Notes under the pieces: model-generated | Database searches by the model: none | Seen by the model: only the letters and a program-made list of their open reading frames with translations | Told to the model about the DNA's origin: nothing | Made by a program: the position numbers and the translations under genes | In this document: positions 5,872 through 7,030 of the stretch, in pieces | How positions within the stretch are numbered: position 1 is the stretch's first letter | Layout: the number at the start of each line of letters is the position of its first letter | Assembly (NCBI RefSeq): GCF_958350005.1 | Contig: NZ_CATWFF010000109.1 | Location: forward strand, 1 to 7,030 | Origin: an uncultured Megasphaera sp. | GTDB lineage: Bacteria; Bacillota; Negativicutes; Veillonellales; Megasphaeraceae | Reading direction: 5' to 3' | DNA: 7,030 nt

Positions 5872-7030
5872 AATCAATTTCGGCGTAATGCCAAATACTT
5901 CAGCAAAATTAACGGCTGTCTTCATAAATGTCCACCGTTCCAGAGAAATATCCAGGGCCGCATGGTAGTGAACAATGAGCTCATTGCCGTCAAATTCCGG
6001 CTCAATGCGGGAAATTTTCCCCAAATGGCTTTTATCCAGCGAATCGGCCAGCCGGAAGATGGCAACTAACTTGGCCGTAATGATTTTCTGCTCTGCCGAC
6101 AGGCGGTTGTAGTTATCCTGTGATTCCTGCCAGATGCCGCTGTTGGCATAATAGGCAATATTGGCCAAAATCTCTTTTTCTTCATCTGTAATGCCGAATA
6201 AATCCGTTTCCATAATCAAGTGATACGTACACGTATTATGTTTGCGAATGTTGATAAACTTGCCCGTTTCATGCAGAATCGACGCCAGATGAAGCAGGTA
6301 GCCCGTACGGTAAGGCAGACCGATTTCCCGATACAAGATGGTAAACAATTCACTGCTGAATTCTTCCACCTTTGATGCATGTTGGGGATCATAGCCGTAT
6401 TTTTCTGCCAGTCTCCGCGTCAGATCCAGCAGCAGCCCCCGCTGATGCGTCAAATAGCCGTTTTCTGTCTGTTCGGCTACATAATACATGGAGTACCCTT
6501 CTGTAAAGGTCGTTCGCATGACGACGAGAAGGCTGACATCCATGCTGCGCAGCAGTTCGTAGTACAGCAGCAGCGTCGGCATGATAATATTGGCCAGATT
6601 TTCCGACAACTTATACCGCTGCATGAGTTTAAAGGGCGTAACGCCATGGAAGGAATGGATAAATTCCTTTAATTCATCGGCCCGAATCAGACGGATCCCA
6701 TCCACTTCTTCTTTATGCATCAAAGAGCTGATCAGCGATGCTGCCCGGCCGGACAGGACGATATACTTGATATTTTCCTGGCGAATACTGGTCCACAACG
6801 GCGACAGGGACCCGTGAATATATTCCTGAACTGCCGTCGGGAAGGTCAGTTCTTCGCGCTGCTTTTTCTTAAAGTTTTCCAGAATTCGCAGCGAACCTAA
6901 GTGAACATTGCGCTGAAAGATCAGCTGATCTTCTTTCCAGCAGGTCAGGCCCACGCCGCCTGACGTAATATCGACGAGCAGTACGGGATGATTGGCAAAA
7001 TTGAATTTTCCCTTTAATACATAATAATAT
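5863..7030 (-). CDS. ppx: Ppx/GppA-family phosphatase, probable exopolyphosphatase (3' part)
   Basis: The family removes terminal phosphate from polyphosphate, or the 5' phosphate of pppGpp. The frame is open to the window edge, so the start is missing; 388 codons are present (residue 1 at 7029-7027). Part of the ASKHA ATPase-like fold is visible: HPVLLVDITSGGVGL (14-28) stands where DIGGGSTE-type phosphate loops occur. YIVLSGRAASL (about 89-99) follows, then the region with TFTEGYSMYYV (about 174-184), which corresponds to the REG-containing segment of relatives. The C-terminal HD-like helical domain carries LHLASILHETGKFIN (about 246-260), with HE as in E. coli Ppx, and FRLADSLDKSH (about 325-335). 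Adjacency to ppk1 supports exopolyphosphatase over GppA. The divergent phosphate loop leaves catalytic activity uncertain. The N-terminal catalytic glutamate region lies outside the window. Confidence 0.88.
   Translation of the reverse strand, partial: YYYVLKGKFNFANHPVLLVDITSGGVGLTCWKEDQLIFQRNVHLGSLRILENFKKKQREELTFPTAVQEYIHGSLSPLWTSIRQENIKYIVLSGRAASLISSLMHKEEVDGIRLIRADELKEFIHSFHGVTPFKLMQRYKLSENLANIIMPTLLLYYELLRSMDVSLLVVMRTTFTEGYSMYYVAEQTENGYLTHQRGLLLDLTRRLAEKYGYDPQHASKVEEFSSELFTILYREIGLPYRTGYLLHLASILHETGKFINIRKHNTCTYHLIMETDLFGITDEEKEILANIAYYANSGIWQESQDNYNRLSAEQKIITAKLVAIFRLADSLDKSHLGKISRIEPEFDGNELIVHYHAALDISLERWTFMKTAVNFAEVFGITPKLIKG

Noticed and set aside
6109..6118. HE instead of HD in the HD-like domain of the Ppx protein as a sign of inactivity
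   Set aside because: E. coli Ppx also has HE at this place, so it is normal for the family; the exact coordinates of the motif are near 6265-6275 rather than here.

Overview
All six genes read on the minus strand. Low-GC Gram-positive features point to a Firmicute: G5/3D cell-wall protein, AGGAGG ribosome sites, and the rpsB-tsf-pyrH order. Strongly AGGAGG-led ATG starts and a short EF-Ts of about 215 aa suggest the class Negativicutes (Megasphaera or Dialister type). That placement is inferred from general resemblance and was not tested by a search.

Layout, in the direction of transcription (high to low coordinates): the 3' part of a ppx/gppA-family gene (7030-5863, start outside the window); ppk1 (5862-3754), whose GTG abuts the ppx stop; a strong intrinsic terminator (3746-3707); a 160-bp gap with an unexplained foldable block (3640-3585); a near-consensus promoter; a membrane-anchored G5/3D-domain wall protein (3494-2517); an extended -10 promoter and a leader of about 117 nt with two mutually exclusive hairpins; then rpsB (2316-1579), tsf (1470-823) and pyrH (750-25). 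A 12-bp perfect stem-loop lies in each of the last two gaps. Only 24 nt remain after pyrH; frr would be the usual next gene but is not visible.

Functionally there are three units. Ppx and PPK1 would degrade and make polyphosphate from one coupled message. The 3D protein is probably an envelope enzyme acting on peptidoglycan, with its own promoter. The rpsB-tsf-pyrH unit serves translation (ribosomal protein S2, EF-Ts) and pyrimidine nucleotide supply (UMP kinase).

The coding content is ordinary core genome, with no mobile element, CRISPR array, tRNA or rRNA seen. The points worth a second look are non-coding: the three-way-junction-like block between ppk1 and the 3D gene, and the switch-like rpsB leader. 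The Ppx protein also has a divergent phosphate-loop motif.
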